64,000 nt of DNA from Croceivirga sp009797885 (lineage in GTDB: Bacteria > Bacteroidota > Bacteroidia > Flavobacteriales > Flavobacteriaceae): NCBI GenBank assembly GCA_045866215.1, contig AP035880.1, forward strand, positions 1,302,001 through 1,366,000. Direction: 5' to 3'. Below, piece by piece: positions 7,246 through 16,360 of the stretch. The first letter of the stretch is position 1. The number at the start of each line of letters is the position of its first letter. The notes below the pieces were generated by a model, which worked only from the letters and a program-made list of their open reading frames with translations, did not search any database and had not been told where the DNA came from. The translations under genes and the position numbers were made by a program.

Positions 7246-9510
7246 ATGAATTTTATACAATCAGTTTGCAAAGGGCTGTTGGTTGCCCTTATTTACAACA
7301 TGGGGCTTTTATCCATGGCCCAAGAAACCAAGACCATAAAATTGTTGGACAAGGACAATGCCATGCCCATTGTAGGGGCAACCTTTGAATACGGCCAACA
7401 AAACGGAACAACGGATGAAAACGGGAATTTTCAATTTGCCTACAATGAAGGAGGAACCCTGTACTTATCACATATCAATTATGGAAAATGGATATTGGAT
7501 AATGATGCGGTTTTGAAAATGATCCGTGAAAAGGTGCTTTACCAACAAAGTATTACGGTAAATCTATATCCGGTAACGGTAATTGCCCTAAGGCCCAATG
7601 AAAAACCTGCGGACAAAGTAAAATTGGACTACCAGGAACAATTGGCCCACGACGGTGCGTCCGTATTGAATCAAAACCCTGCCTTAAATAGTATTCGCAA
7701 GGGGGGTAACTATGGCTTTGACCCTGTTTTTAGGGGTTTTAAATATGATCAATTAAATATAGTGCTCAATGGGGCCCAGGGTGCAACGGCGGCCTGTCCA
7801 AACCGCATGGATCCCCCTACAAGTCAAATGGCACCAAACATGTTAGATCGCATAGAAGTACTCAAAGGTCCCCACGCCCTTAGGTTTGGGACAGGATTTG
7901 GGGCTACCATAAACTTTATTCCCACCAAGCTACGTTTCACGGAAGAAGATGAACTCTATGGTCGCGTGTCCAGCGGATATGAGGGCAATGGTACAGTTCT
8001 CAGAAACGAGGGGAAATTAGGTTTTAGCGGGGAAAATCACGATATCGCTCTATTTGGTTCGTGGTCCCAGGGCAACGATTATACTTCCGGTAACGGTCAG
8101 GAAGTAGCAGCGGATTTTAACCGTGGTAGTTTTGGCACCAATCTAGGGTTCAACATCTCCGATGACCATCAATTACGGTTATCGGCAATTTATAATATAG
8201 CGAGGGATGCCGATTTTCCAGCGTTGCCCATGGACCTGAGGACCGACGACACTTGGCTGTTCAATGCCAGACATGATGTTACTTTTGACAACAGAAGCTT
8301 GAGTTCCTGGAACACCACGGTCTTTGCCTCATTTGTAGATCATTTGATGGACAATCTCCTTAAACCTCTTGATCCCAGAATGCTGAATGCCGAAACCAAT
8401 GCCACAACCTATAATTATGGAGGCAGGACCGAAGGTATCTGGGATTTTGAAAAATCGAACCTTTTTGCAGGGGCCGATTTCAGGCGTGAAGGCGCAGAAG
8501 GTATAAGGGTTCGTGAATTCTTGATGGGTCCCAATGCCGGACGTACCTTTGAAGATAATGCTTGGCAAGATGGCTTTATTACAAAAAGCAGTGTTTTTGC
8601 CGAATACCATTTTAAACCAAAAACCATCCAATTCGTTTTTTCCACACGATTGGAAGTGAATAGCGCCAATACCAATGATCCCGCCGATGAATTTGCCGAG
8701 GTCAATGGAGATGCGCAGATCACCCAATTTAATCCAAGTTTTAGCCTGGGGGCCACTACAACTATTGGGAAAGATTTGGTTATGGGACTTTGGTTGGGAC
8801 GTGCACAACGCAGCGCGGGCCTCACGGAACGCTTCATTAATTATTTTCCGGTAGGCCAAGATCCCTTCGAACTATTGGGCAATCCCCAACTTGATCCCGA
8901 AGTCAATAATCAGCTGGATCTTTCCTTTCAGTGGACGGGTACCCATAGCAATCTGGGAGTGGACCTATTTGCCGGGTATTTACAGGACTTTATATCTTCT
9001 TTTATTGATCCCGATCTATCACCAAGACTACCCAATAGTCCCGGTGTCAGGAAATTTGTGAATATCGAGGATGCATTTAAGACCGGGGTTGAAATTAATT
9101 GGAAACAACAATTGTTGGTCGGCCTTCAACACCAGGTGGGTATGGCCTATACCTATGCCCAGGATTTGGAACGTGATGAGCCATTGCCGGAAATTGCCCC
9201 CTTGGATTTTAGATATGTGTTGATCGGAGACTATTTTGATGGTAAACTAAAACCCGAACTTACCTTCAGACATGTCCTACGTCAGTCGCGGATATCCACA
9301 GAGTTTGGAGAAACGGAAACCCCTTCCTTTTCTTTACTGAATGTGCAATTGGCATATCAATTGACAAAGGCGGCTCGACTCACGGCAGGTGTGAACAATA
9401 TTTTTGACGAAAACTATTACGAACATTTAAATCGATCCGTAAGGGGAAACAACATCCCCATTTTTGCTCCCGGACGTAACGCCTTTGCGTCCTTAAATTT
9501 TGTTTTTTAG
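7246..9510 (+). CDS. TonB-dependent receptor, OprC/NosA-like copper importer
   Basis: 754-residue outer-membrane receptor with signal peptide (about 1-25, ending SMAQ), a carboxypeptidase-regulatory-like beta domain (about 29-110), a plug (about 125-235) and a 22-strand barrel ending in a phenylalanine-rich last strand (FASLNFVF). In the plug, TAACPNRMDPPTSQM contains a CxxxM pair (Cys184, Met188) as in OprC/NosA, where Cys and Met bind copper; later Met-rich stretches fit. Copper import would feed NosZ and cbb3 oxidase, both encoded close by, and the shared Fnr-type promoter supports this. A hairpin TTAGGC/GCCTAA (7191-7210) sits in the 79-bp gap before it. Substrate specificity is inferred from the motif and context. 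Confidence 0.85.
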   Translation: MNFIQSVCKGLLVALIYNMGLLSMAQETKTIKLLDKDNAMPIVGATFEYGQQNGTTDENGNFQFAYNEGGTLYLSHINYGKWILDNDAVLKMIREKVLYQQSITVNLYPVTVIALRPNEKPADKVKLDYQEQLAHDGASVLNQNPALNSIRKGGNYGFDPVFRGFKYDQLNIVLNGAQGATAACPNRMDPPTSQMAPNMLDRIEVLKGPHALRFGTGFGATINFIPTKLRFTEEDELYGRVSSGYEGNGTVLRNEGKLGFSGENHDIALFGSWSQGNDYTSGNGQEVAADFNRGSFGTNLGFNISDDHQLRLSAIYNIARDADFPALPMDLRTDDTWLFNARHDVTFDNRSLSSWNTTVFASFVDHLMDNLLKPLDPRMLNAETNATTYNYGGRTEGIWDFEKSNLFAGADFRREGAEGIRVREFLMGPNAGRTFEDNAWQDGFITKSSVFAEYHFKPKTIQFVFSTRLEVNSANTNDPADEFAEVNGDAQITQFNPSFSLGATTTIGKDLVMGLWLGRAQRSAGLTERFINYFPVGQDPFELLGNPQLDPEVNNQLDLSFQWTGTHSNLGVDLFAGYLQDFISSFIDPDLSPRLPNSPGVRKFVNIEDAFKTGVEINWKQQLLVGLQHQVGMAYTYAQDLERDEPLPEIAPLDFRYVLIGDYFDGKLKPELTFRHVLRQSRISTEFGETETPSFSLLNVQLAYQLTKAARLTAGVNNIFDENYYEHLNRSVRGNNIPIFAPGRNAFASLNFVF

Positions 9511-9532
9511 CAAGGGCACATGCCTTATAAAC

Positions 9533-9582
9533 AAAACCAGATCCTTTGAAAAATACTCCTTATTTCAAAAGGTCTGGTTTTT
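9533..9582 (+). terminator. Terminator of the copper receptor gene
   Basis: Long stem: left arm AAAACCAGATCCTTTGAAA pairs with TTTCAAAAGGTCTGGTTTT (one mismatch/bulge), followed by T-rich sequence. The A/T-rich flanks make it usable on both strands. Confidence 0.85.
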
Positions 9583-10019
9583 GTGCCATCACCATTGGCT
9601 GCCAACAATGTTGCGCACAATTGGCGCGGGCACATTTATTGACCACCTTCACAACTACACTCATCCGATAGGTGCCGGGAACTGGTTATAGCAGTCTAAT
9701 TATCAACTTCTCTAATAGTTGCCCTATGCTTGTCTTTTTTGGAATCCAAACAGGCGAACATTGGAATAATTGAATAAACTACAACTAGAAAATGTGGGGG
9801 GTTAGGTTTCAGAATAAACCACTTTGGATTTGAAGTCCATAGTTCCAAACAAACAATGAAATTCCGTGTAAACCGATAAGTTGTCATTCCTACGTTGCCC
9901 TAAACACCTGCCTGAATGCTTCGAGCGGACGGAGGGTCGAAGGCAAGACGGGAATCCATTTGGACAGTAAATAGCATGGGATTCCGCATCAACTGTGGAA
10001 TAGTAAGGTTGTTTTAATA
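9583..10019. other. 437-bp gap, no supported gene; degenerate palindromic repeat at its right end
   Basis: No convincing coding frame on either strand. From about 9886 to 10003 the sequence alternates GTCATTCCTACG, GGGAATCCATTT and GGGATTCCGC, and ends in a hairpin ATTCCGC/GTGGAAT (9981-10001). This resembles a decayed intergenic palindromic repeat of the GTCATTCC...GGAATGAC type. It lies directly downstream of the Rrf2 gene stop and may act as its transcript end. Confidence 0.4.
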
Positions 10020-10451
10020 CTATAACGGCAATACGCATTTTCCTTTGCCTATCTCGGCAACCATTTGGGAAATTGTAGTCTCCTCCAAATTCTTGATAAA
10101 GGTGTTCTTTATATCCCCAATCAAATGATGAAGGGGGCATGGATTGTCATCATCGCATTCCGATATACTCAACATACAGGATCGCAGGCGTTGTTCCCCA
10201 TCGATTACGTCAACAATTTTGATCAATCGGGTTTCCATATTTTCTTCGGTCAAATAAAAACCACCATATGGCCCTTTGACCGAAGAAACAATCCCATGTC
10301 TTCCCAATTCCTGAAGCAACTTGGCCGTGTATGCGACAGGGGCATTAATCGGTTTTGCAACGTCCTTTGCAAGAATTTTGTTGGATTCGCTTGCATTGAC
10401 CGCTAGGTATAAAACACCCTTTAGGGCATATTTGGAAGAATTAGAGAGCAT
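10020..10451 (-). CDS. Rrf2-family regulator with Fe-S cysteines
   Basis: 143-residue winged-helix Rrf2 protein. The N-terminal HTH (SNSSKYALKGVLYLA...PVAYTAKLLQELGRHGIV) and the wing with GPYGGF are typical. Three cysteines (Cys92, Cys99, Cys105: SCMLSISECDDDNPCPLH) match the spacing that holds the iron-sulfur cluster in NsrR/RsrR/IscR-type members, so it probably senses NO, redox state or iron. It is divergent from the nos operon, the common position for an NO- or N-oxide-responsive regulator. Its own −7 element TACATTTG lies at 10470-10463 (minus). Which ligand it senses cannot be decided from sequence. Confidence 0.85.
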   Translation of the reverse strand: MLSNSSKYALKGVLYLAVNASESNKILAKDVAKPINAPVAYTAKLLQELGRHGIVSSVKGPYGGFYLTEENMETRLIKIVDVIDGEQRLRSCMLSISECDDDNPCPLHHLIGDIKNTFIKNLEETTISQMVAEIGKGKCVLPL

Positions 10452-10498
10452 AGCACTTTTTCCAAATGTAAAGATTAAAAGACATTTTTATCCTTTAT

Positions 10499-10542
10499 AT
10501 GACATAAATCATATTTTTCATAAATAACCACCATTATTTTTG
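10499..10542 (+). promoter_or_regulatory. Crp/Fnr-type operator and −7 element of the nos operon
   Basis: Operator ATGACATAAATCAT (10499-10512), −7 element TATTTTTG (10535-10542), spacing 29.5 bp, predicted +1 near 10547 and ATG at 10566. The site lies 48 bp upstream of the Rrf2 start on the other strand but is not at activating distance from the Rrf2 −7 element (35.5 bp). Confidence 0.85.
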
Positions 10543-10565
10543 GGCAATTCTTAAAAATCCTGCCC

Positions 10566-11072
10566 ATGAAAATCAATATCTCAATTTTAACATGCTTGTT
10601 TGCTCTAATTCTTGTTGGATGCGGGGGCAAAACGGAAAAAAAGGAAGAGGGTTTTAGTGTAAATAGGAAAAAATCTCCCGAAAAAGTAGAACAAAGTACT
10701 CCTGAAACCAACGATGTTCCTGCCTCCCAACGCATAACCCTCGACAACAAAGGGGTAGGACAGATCAAGGACATTACCTTGGACCCCGAAATAGACCAGG
10801 CCATGGCAAATGCGGGCAGCGAACTCTTCAAGACCAATTGTACGGCCTGTCATAGAACGGACAAGCGTTTTATTGGTCCAAAAATGCAGGGCATTTTGGA
10901 ACGTAGGAGTCCTGAATGGGTAATGAACATGATTTTGGATCCCCAACTCATGGTTGAGGAGGACCGTTGTGCCAAGGATTTGTTGGTGGAGTTCAACGGT
11001 GCCGCCATGTCCAACCAAAACCTTACCGTGGAACAGACCCGTTCCCTCCTGGAATATTTTAGAACACTCTAA
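10566..11072 (+). CDS. Monohaem cytochrome c lipoprotein of the nos operon
   Basis: 168 residues. Lipoprotein signal ends LILVGC (Cys19), followed by a charged linker and a class-I cytochrome c domain (about 75-168) with the haem motif CTACH and a candidate axial Met in the C-terminal half (GAAMSNQNLT). It probably passes electrons to NosZ in the periplasm, since clade II nos clusters lack the classical NosR route and usually carry c-type cytochromes. First gene of the operon, 12 bp before the fasciclin gene. Confidence 0.85.
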   Translation: MKINISILTCLFALILVGCGGKTEKKEEGFSVNRKKSPEKVEQSTPETNDVPASQRITLDNKGVGQIKDITLDPEIDQAMANAGSELFKTNCTACHRTDKRFIGPKMQGILERRSPEWVMNMILDPQLMVEEDRCAKDLLVEFNGAAMSNQNLTVEQTRSLLEYFRTL

Positions 11073-11084
11073 ATTTTTTATCAT

Positions 11085-11672
11085 ATGAAAGCAACAACCC
11101 GACTTAAATTTTTGGTTTATCCGCTGCTACTGCTTTTTTTGGCAGTGGGTTGTAATTCCGCAAACAAGACCGATAAATCCTCCAATTCAACGGAGGGCGT
11201 TGGCATAGAAACCAAAAAAGAACAGGGGCAGGCATTTATAGAGAACGATGAATCGACTCCCAATGTCCTGCAAATAGCCATTGGTTCACAGGACCATACT
11301 ACTTTGGTGGCTGCCGTGCAAGCTGCCGATCTGGAGAATGCCCTTGTTAATGCCGGACCCTTAATGGTGTTTGCACCGACCAATGATGCCTTTGCCGCCC
11401 TGCCCGAAGGAACGGTGGAAAACCTTTTAAAACCTGAAAACAAGGATGCTCTGGCCAACATTTTAAAGCATCATGTAACCCCGGGCAACTATTCAAAGGA
11501 TTTTTTGAAAAAGTTCAAAAAGCTTGGGCAAGCCAATGGCCAGGATGCACTGATTGAGGTCAAAGGTGAAGACGTTTATGTGGGTGGGGCCAAAATTCTT
11601 GGCAGTGTTAGTGCCGGAAATGGAATTGTACACGTAGTGGATAAGGTTATCCTACCACCTTCCGAAGAGTAA
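11085..11672 (+). CDS. Fasciclin-domain lipoprotein
   Basis: 195 residues. Lipobox FLAVGC (Cys23) and a single FAS1 domain (about 62-192) with the characteristic GPLMVFAPTNDAFAALPEGT and the closing NGIVHVVDKVILPP. FAS1 domains mediate adhesion or protein contacts; in this operon it may help dock or assemble NosZ, but that is inference. Tightly placed between the cytochrome c gene (12 bp) and nosZ (31 bp). Confidence 0.85.
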   Translation: MKATTRLKFLVYPLLLLFLAVGCNSANKTDKSSNSTEGVGIETKKEQGQAFIENDESTPNVLQIAIGSQDHTTLVAAVQAADLENALVNAGPLMVFAPTNDAFAALPEGTVENLLKPENKDALANILKHHVTPGNYSKDFLKKFKKLGQANGQDALIEVKGEDVYVGGAKILGSVSAGNGIVHVVDKVILPPSEE

Positions 11673-11703
11673 AAAGCTGAATACCAATAAATACAACAAG
11701 ACA

Positions 11704-13665
11704 ATGAAAAAAATCTATTATGTTATTGGCGGTCTTTTGGGTGCAACCCTACTTTATATGGGCTGTAATCAGGCCGCTGGTCCAAATACTAGTGGTGCCC
11801 TGGCATCATCCGCCGCCGAAAAGGTGTATGTGGCACCAGGTGAACAAGACGAGTTCTATGCATTCCTTTCAGGGGGATATAGCGGAAACTTGACGGTTTA
11901 TGGACTCCCCTCTGGACGTATGTTCAAGGAAATTCCAGTGTTCTCCCAGTTCCCAACCTCGGGATATGGATATTCTGAAGAGACCAAACCCATGTTGAAC
12001 ACCTCTTTTGGGTTTGTGCCTTGGGACGATTTGCACCATCCCGATATTTCCCAAACCAACGGGGAGTTGGATGGCCGATGGGTTTTTGTAAATGGTAACA
12101 ATACCCCACGTATCGCCCGTATAAGTTTGGAAACTTTTGAAACCGAGGAAATTATTGAAATACCCAACAGTGCCGGTAACCATAGTTCGGCATTCATTAC
12201 TGAAAATACGGAGTATGTCATTGCGGGGACGCGCTTCGCGGTGCCCGTTCCACAACGGGACATGCCCATTGATCAGTACAAGGGGAACTTTAAAGGAGCA
12301 CTTAGTTTTATAAGTGTAGATCCAGAAACCGGACGTCTGGATTTGAAATTTCAGGTATTGATGCCAGGGTTCAATTACGACCTTTCCCACCCCGGTCGTG
12401 GAAAATCACATGGATGGCACTTCTTTAGCACCTACAATACGGAGGAGGCAAATACCTTAATGGAAGTGAACTCATCCCAAAATGACAAGGATTTTATAGC
12501 TGCCATTAACTGGCAAAAGATTGAGGAATATGTAAATAATGGTGGCGGAGAGAAAATGGCTACCAATTATGCGCATAATGTCTATAGCCATGAAACCCAT
12601 ACGGGAACTTCAACCATGAAAAAAGAGGTCGTTACCGTTGACCCTACCAAAGTTCCGGATGCCGTGTTTTTCTTACCCACTCCAAAATCCCCCCACGGGT
12701 GCGATGTTGATCCTTCCGGTGAATACATTATTGGTTCCGGTAAGCTTTCGGCAGATTTGACCGTTCACTCCTTTACCAAAATGCTTGCTGCCATCGAAGG
12801 CAAAAAATTTGATGGTGAAGCCTACGGCATTCCCATTTTAAGTTTTGATGATGTCATGGCCGGTATTGTAAAAAGTGGAGGTTTAGGCCCATTGCATACC
12901 GAATTTGATGCTCGGGGAAATGCGTACACCACATTCTTCATTTCTTCCGAAGTGGTGAAATGGAGATTGGAAACTTGGGATGTAGTGGATAGAAAACCAA
13001 CATTTTATTCAGTGGGTCATTTAATGATTCCCGGCGGAAACTCACGTAAACCATTTGGTAAATATGTGGTGGCCATGAATAAGATCACCAAAGATCGTTA
13101 TCTGCCCACTGGTCCGGAAATGGAGCACTCCGCACAGATTTATGATATATCAGGTGAAAAAATGGAGTTGATCTATGATTTCCCAACACATGGAGAACCG
13201 CACTACGCGGCAGGATGTCCGGCAGAATTATTGGCATCCAAATCCAAGAAAATCTATCGCCTGGACGAAAACAAACACCCTTATGCGGTCACCAATCCCT
13301 CTGAGGCCAGGGTAGAGCGCAATGGAAACGAGGTGCATGTGTATATGAGTACCATCCGTAGCCATTTTACCCCGGATAATATCGAAGGTGTTAAAGTTGG
13401 CGATAAGGTGTATTTCCATATCACAAACCACGAGCAGGACTTTGATGTTCCCCATGGATTCTCAATTATTGGTCAAAATACCTCCGAGCTATTGATTATG
13501 CCCGGACAGACCAAGACTTCCGTTTGGGAACCCAAACAAGTTGGTGTATGGCCATTTTATTGTACGGATTTTTGTTCGGCCCTTCACCAGGAAATGCAAG
13601 GGTACGTAAGGGTTTCCCCTGCCAATTCCAATATTGACCTTTCATGGTCATTGGGTGGTGAATAA
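11704..13665 (+). CDS. nosZ: Nitrous-oxide reductase, clade II (Sec-dependent)
   Basis: Periplasmic two-copper-centre enzyme reducing N2O to N2. 653 residues. The signal (about 1-23, ending LLYMGCN) is hydrophobic without a twin-arginine motif, as in clade II enzymes. The seven-bladed propeller holds the CuZ histidines, e.g. DDLHHPDISQT, LSHPGRGKSHGWH, SHETHTG, KSPHGCDVDPSG and GPLHTEFD. The C-terminal cupredoxin domain (about 545-645) has the CuA motif CTDFCSALHQEM (Cys620, Cys624, His628, Met631). All recognisable copper ligands are present, so the enzyme should be functional. Transcribed from the Fnr-type promoter at 10499; a hairpin after the stop separates it from the assembly genes. Confidence 0.97.
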   Translation: MKKIYYVIGGLLGATLLYMGCNQAAGPNTSGALASSAAEKVYVAPGEQDEFYAFLSGGYSGNLTVYGLPSGRMFKEIPVFSQFPTSGYGYSEETKPMLNTSFGFVPWDDLHHPDISQTNGELDGRWVFVNGNNTPRIARISLETFETEEIIEIPNSAGNHSSAFITENTEYVIAGTRFAVPVPQRDMPIDQYKGNFKGALSFISVDPETGRLDLKFQVLMPGFNYDLSHPGRGKSHGWHFFSTYNTEEANTLMEVNSSQNDKDFIAAINWQKIEEYVNNGGGEKMATNYAHNVYSHETHTGTSTMKKEVVTVDPTKVPDAVFFLPTPKSPHGCDVDPSGEYIIGSGKLSADLTVHSFTKMLAAIEGKKFDGEAYGIPILSFDDVMAGIVKSGGLGPLHTEFDARGNAYTTFFISSEVVKWRLETWDVVDRKPTFYSVGHLMIPGGNSRKPFGKYVVAMNKITKDRYLPTGPEMEHSAQIYDISGEKMELIYDFPTHGEPHYAAGCPAELLASKSKKIYRLDENKHPYAVTNPSEARVERNGNEVHVYMSTIRSHFTPDNIEGVKVGDKVYFHITNHEQDFDVPHGFSIIGQNTSELLIMPGQTKTSVWEPKQVGVWPFYCTDFCSALHQEMQGYVRVSPANSNIDLSWSLGGE

Positions 13666-13687
13666 CAACAACTAACCAATAATGAAG

Positions 13688-13722
13688 AAGCGGGTCTGGT
13701 GCCATTGGCCCGGCCCGCTTTT
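13688..13722 (+). terminator. Attenuating hairpin between nosZ and the assembly genes
   Basis: Stem AAGCGGGTC / GGCCCGCTT (one wobble) with a 15-nt loop, followed by TTTT. It lies inside the operon 22 bp after the nosZ stop and 12 bp before the next start. It probably lowers read-through into the accessory genes relative to nosZ or protects the nosZ mRNA end. Confidence 0.75.
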
Positions 13723-13734
13723 AAATTCAAAAGA

Positions 13735-14379
13735 ATGAAAAAAGCAAGTGTGTTGATGATGATAGGTTCAGCTTTGTTACTGGGTCTCTTTGTTTTTCCC
13801 TTGTGGAACATTGAGCTTGGAGCACCACAATACCCTGAACCTTTAGGTCTAAATATCCATATTGATGGATTACAGGGTCAAAGTGAGTTTGATATCCAAA
13901 ACATAGATGGGCTTAACCACTATATCGGCATGAAAACGCTTCCAAAGCCGGAAGATATGTGGGAATTCACCGTATTTCCGATTGTCATTGGCGGAATGGC
14001 AGCAATAGGTATTCTAATTGGTCTTCTGGGATTCGTGGATAAACTTGGACCTTCCTGGTTTTTTGGTTGGTTTGTGGTCATGACCATTTTGGGTATCTTG
14101 GGTATGTATGATTTTAATGCTTGGATGGTGGATTATGGGACCAATCTGGACCCCAATGCAATCATGAAACTTCAAAATCCAGATGGCACCCCAATGAGTT
14201 ACAAACCTCCTCTGTTGGGCCATAAAAAAATGCTGAATTTTGATGCCTATTCCTATCCTAGGTTAGGAGCGTATTTAATGTTTATAGGTATGTGCCTGAC
14301 CCTCTTTGCCGGATATATTGGAGGTAAAACCAGTACTAAAAGAACAAAATCACTGACCAAGAACATGGCCACCACATGA
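13735..14379 (+). CDS. Nos-cluster integral membrane protein of unknown function
   Basis: 214 residues, four predicted membrane segments (about 5-22, 83-103, 112-130, 180-200), with a ~60-residue external loop after the first helix. Start ATG 13735 (MKKASVLMM). I do not recognise a named family. Clade II nos clusters often contain an extra membrane protein in this position (NosB-like or other), and this may be the functional counterpart here: an electron-transfer or copper-delivery factor. Its stop overlaps the nosL start by four bases (ATGA), so it is coupled to nosL. Confidence 0.75.
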   Translation: MKKASVLMMIGSALLLGLFVFPLWNIELGAPQYPEPLGLNIHIDGLQGQSEFDIQNIDGLNHYIGMKTLPKPEDMWEFTVFPIVIGGMAAIGILIGLLGFVDKLGPSWFFGWFVVMTILGILGMYDFNAWMVDYGTNLDPNAIMKLQNPDGTPMSYKPPLLGHKKMLNFDAYSYPRLGAYLMFIGMCLTLFAGYIGGKTSTKRTKSLTKNMATT

Positions 14380-14804
14380 AAAAAGGAATCGTCTATTTTC
14401 TGTTGCTCTTTGTCCTAGGGTGCACCATTGGTCCAAAACCCATTATTTACGGGGAAACGTCCTGCCATTTTTGTAGCATGACCATTGTGGATAAGCAACA
14501 TGCCTCCCAACTGGTCACCAAAAAAGGAAAGGTGTTCAACTTTGATGCCATAGAGTGCATGTTAAATCACCTTAACGAGGTTGAAGCACAGAAAATGGGC
14601 CTTCTTTTGACCAATACCTATCACGACCCAGAGGATTTAATGGATGCCACCAAGGCAACGTTTTTGATCAGCGAAGGCATTCCGAGTCCCATGGGGGAAT
14701 ATTTAACGGCTTTCAAGACCTTGGAGGAAGCCCAAAAGGCACAGCAGGAACATGAGGGGGAAATCTTTACTTGGGAAGAACTCAGGGCCAGGTTTAGAAA
14801 GTAA
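14376..14804 (+). CDS. nosL: NosL copper-chaperone lipoprotein
   Basis: 142 residues. Lipobox FVLGC (Cys16), then the copper-binding signature ETSCHFCSMTI (CxxCxM) used by NosL to deliver Cu(I) for NosZ maturation. The rest matches the family: a domain reading VFNFDAIECML and a terminal acidic helix. Start overlaps the upstream membrane gene (ATGA). Outer-face location is expected from the lipid anchor. Confidence 0.92.
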   Translation: MKKGIVYFLLLFVLGCTIGPKPIIYGETSCHFCSMTIVDKQHASQLVTKKGKVFNFDAIECMLNHLNEVEAQKMGLLLTNTYHDPEDLMDATKATFLISEGIPSPMGEYLTAFKTLEEAQKAQQEHEGEIFTWEELRARFRK

Positions 14805-14822
14805 CCTTTTAAAAATACATCC

Positions 14823-15122
14823 ATGTATACCATCAATGTAAATAATACCATTGCCAATCAGTCCTTTGAAGGTGTACAGGTCAAGCAACTGGTAAAAAGC
14901 AGCCGTTTTGAAGTGTTGAGCATCAGTATTGCCAAAAATGCCGTTTTCCCCACACATAAATCCCATGAAGATGCCCATTTGATCGTTATGGAAGGTAAAA
15001 TCACCTTTTATATCGAGGGAAATCCCATAAACCTGATGGAACAACAAGAATTTAGTTTTCCCAAGAATATACCGCATTGGGTAGAAGCTTTGGAAGACTC
15101 CAAATTCCTTATTATTCGTTAA
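14823..15122 (+). CDS. Small single-domain cupin
   Basis: 99 residues forming one cupin barrel: motif 1 is approximated by FPTHKSHEDAHLIVMEGKIT (His and Glu positions for a metal site) and motif 2 by FSFPKNIPHWVEAL. No signal peptide, so cytoplasmic. Its TAA overlaps the nosD ATG by one base, so it is translated together with the nos assembly genes. Function in N2O reduction is not established; it could be a metal-binding sensor or a copper or sulfur-handling protein (inference). Confidence 0.8.
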   Translation: MYTINVNNTIANQSFEGVQVKQLVKSSRFEVLSISIAKNAVFPTHKSHEDAHLIVMEGKITFYIEGNPINLMEQQEFSFPKNIPHWVEALEDSKFLIIR

Positions 15123-16360
15123 TGAGAAAATCCCTTTACTTGGCGTTTGGGTTTTTCCTATTATTTACTTGGGGCGTTGCGGCCAAGACCGTAGAAGTAT
15201 GTGAATCCTGCCCGGTAAAATCCATTAAAGGGGCCATAGCCCTGGCCAAGGATTATGATACCGTTCTAGTTAAAAAAGGAACCTATTACGAGTTTGATAT
15301 CCTTATTGACAAACCTTTGACCTTAAAAGGGGAGGGCTATCCCATAGTGGATGGCCAAAAAAAGGGGGAGATCATAAAGATTATTTCGGACAATGTAACC
15401 GTGGACGGCCTATTTATCATTAATGTTGGGGTGAGCTACACGACCGATTTTGCTGCCATACGGGTAACCAAAAGTGAACATTTCACCATTCAGAATGTGG
15501 TATTGGAAAAGTTATTCTTCGGAATCTATTTGGAAAAATCCTCAAATGGCAAGGTGTACCACAATAAGATTATTGGAGATGCCAAAGATGAATACAACTC
15601 GGGCAATGGCATTCAATTATGGTATTCGCATTACGTGGATGTGAGCCATAACCATGTACAGGGTACCCGTGATGGCATCTATCTGGAGTTTTCGGATAAT
15701 ATTACCATTACAAAGAACACCAGTACCAAAAACCTTCGATACGGACTACATTTCATGTTTTCGGACAATGATGTGTACTCCCAGAACACCTTCGAGGAAA
15801 ACGGGGCGGGCGTAGCCGTGATGTTTTCAAGGAACATAAGTATGCAAAACAACACTTTTAGAAAAAATTGGGGCCCTGCCGCTTATGGAATGCTGTTAAA
15901 GGAAATCAATGATGCGGACATTCAAAACAATACATTTGAGGAAAACACCGTAGCCATAAGTATTGAGGGATCCAACAGAATTACCTACAAGGACAATGAT
16001 TTTATAAAAAACGGTTGGGCCATTCGTGTTATTGGGGCATGCTATACCAATATATTTGTGGGCAATAACTTTATGAACAATTCTTTTGACGTTTCCTATA
16101 ACAGCAAATTGAACGACAATGAATTTCGATCCAACTATTGGAGCGATTATACAGGATACGATTTGGACAGGGATGGCACAGGGGATGTTCCCTATCGTCC
16201 GGTAAAACTGTTTTCTTATATTGCCAATAAAACCCCAGAGACCATTGTCCTGCTGAGGAGTCTATTTATGGACATTATTGATTTTTCGGAAAAAGTATCC
16301 CCGGTATTCACTCCGGATAATTTAGAGGACGCCCAACCTTTGATGAAAAAACGCCAATGA
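15122..16360 (+). CDS. nosD: NosD periplasmic copper-site assembly protein
   Basis: 412 residues from ATG 15122 (MRKSLYLAFG); the frame is open further upstream but the signal peptide (about 1-21, ending GVAA) fixes this start. The body is a right-handed parallel beta-helix with many NosD/CASH repeats (for example DGIYLEFSDNITITKN and GLHFMFSDNDVYSQN). NosD works with the NosFY ABC transporter in maturing the CuZ centre of NosZ. The start overlaps the cupin stop; the stop overlaps nosF (ATGA). Confidence 0.93.
   Translation: MRKSLYLAFGFFLLFTWGVAAKTVEVCESCPVKSIKGAIALAKDYDTVLVKKGTYYEFDILIDKPLTLKGEGYPIVDGQKKGEIIKIISDNVTVDGLFIINVGVSYTTDFAAIRVTKSEHFTIQNVVLEKLFFGIYLEKSSNGKVYHNKIIGDAKDEYNSGNGIQLWYSHYVDVSHNHVQGTRDGIYLEFSDNITITKNTSTKNLRYGLHFMFSDNDVYSQNTFEENGAGVAVMFSRNISMQNNTFRKNWGPAAYGMLLKEINDADIQNNTFEENTVAISIEGSNRITYKDNDFIKNGWAIRVIGACYTNIFVGNNFMNNSFDVSYNSKLNDNEFRSNYWSDYTGYDLDRDGTGDVPYRPVKLFSYIANKTPETIVLLRSLFMDIIDFSEKVSPVFTPDNLEDAQPLMKKRQ

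Noticed and set aside
8329..8859. 176-codon minus-strand frame inside the copper receptor gene
   Set aside because: Antisense of a well-recognised receptor; low-complexity translation without motifs.
9802..10140. Minus-strand frame overlapping the end of the Rrf2 gene
   Set aside because: Runs through the palindromic-repeat gap and an overlapping frame of a clear Rrf2 gene; no motif.
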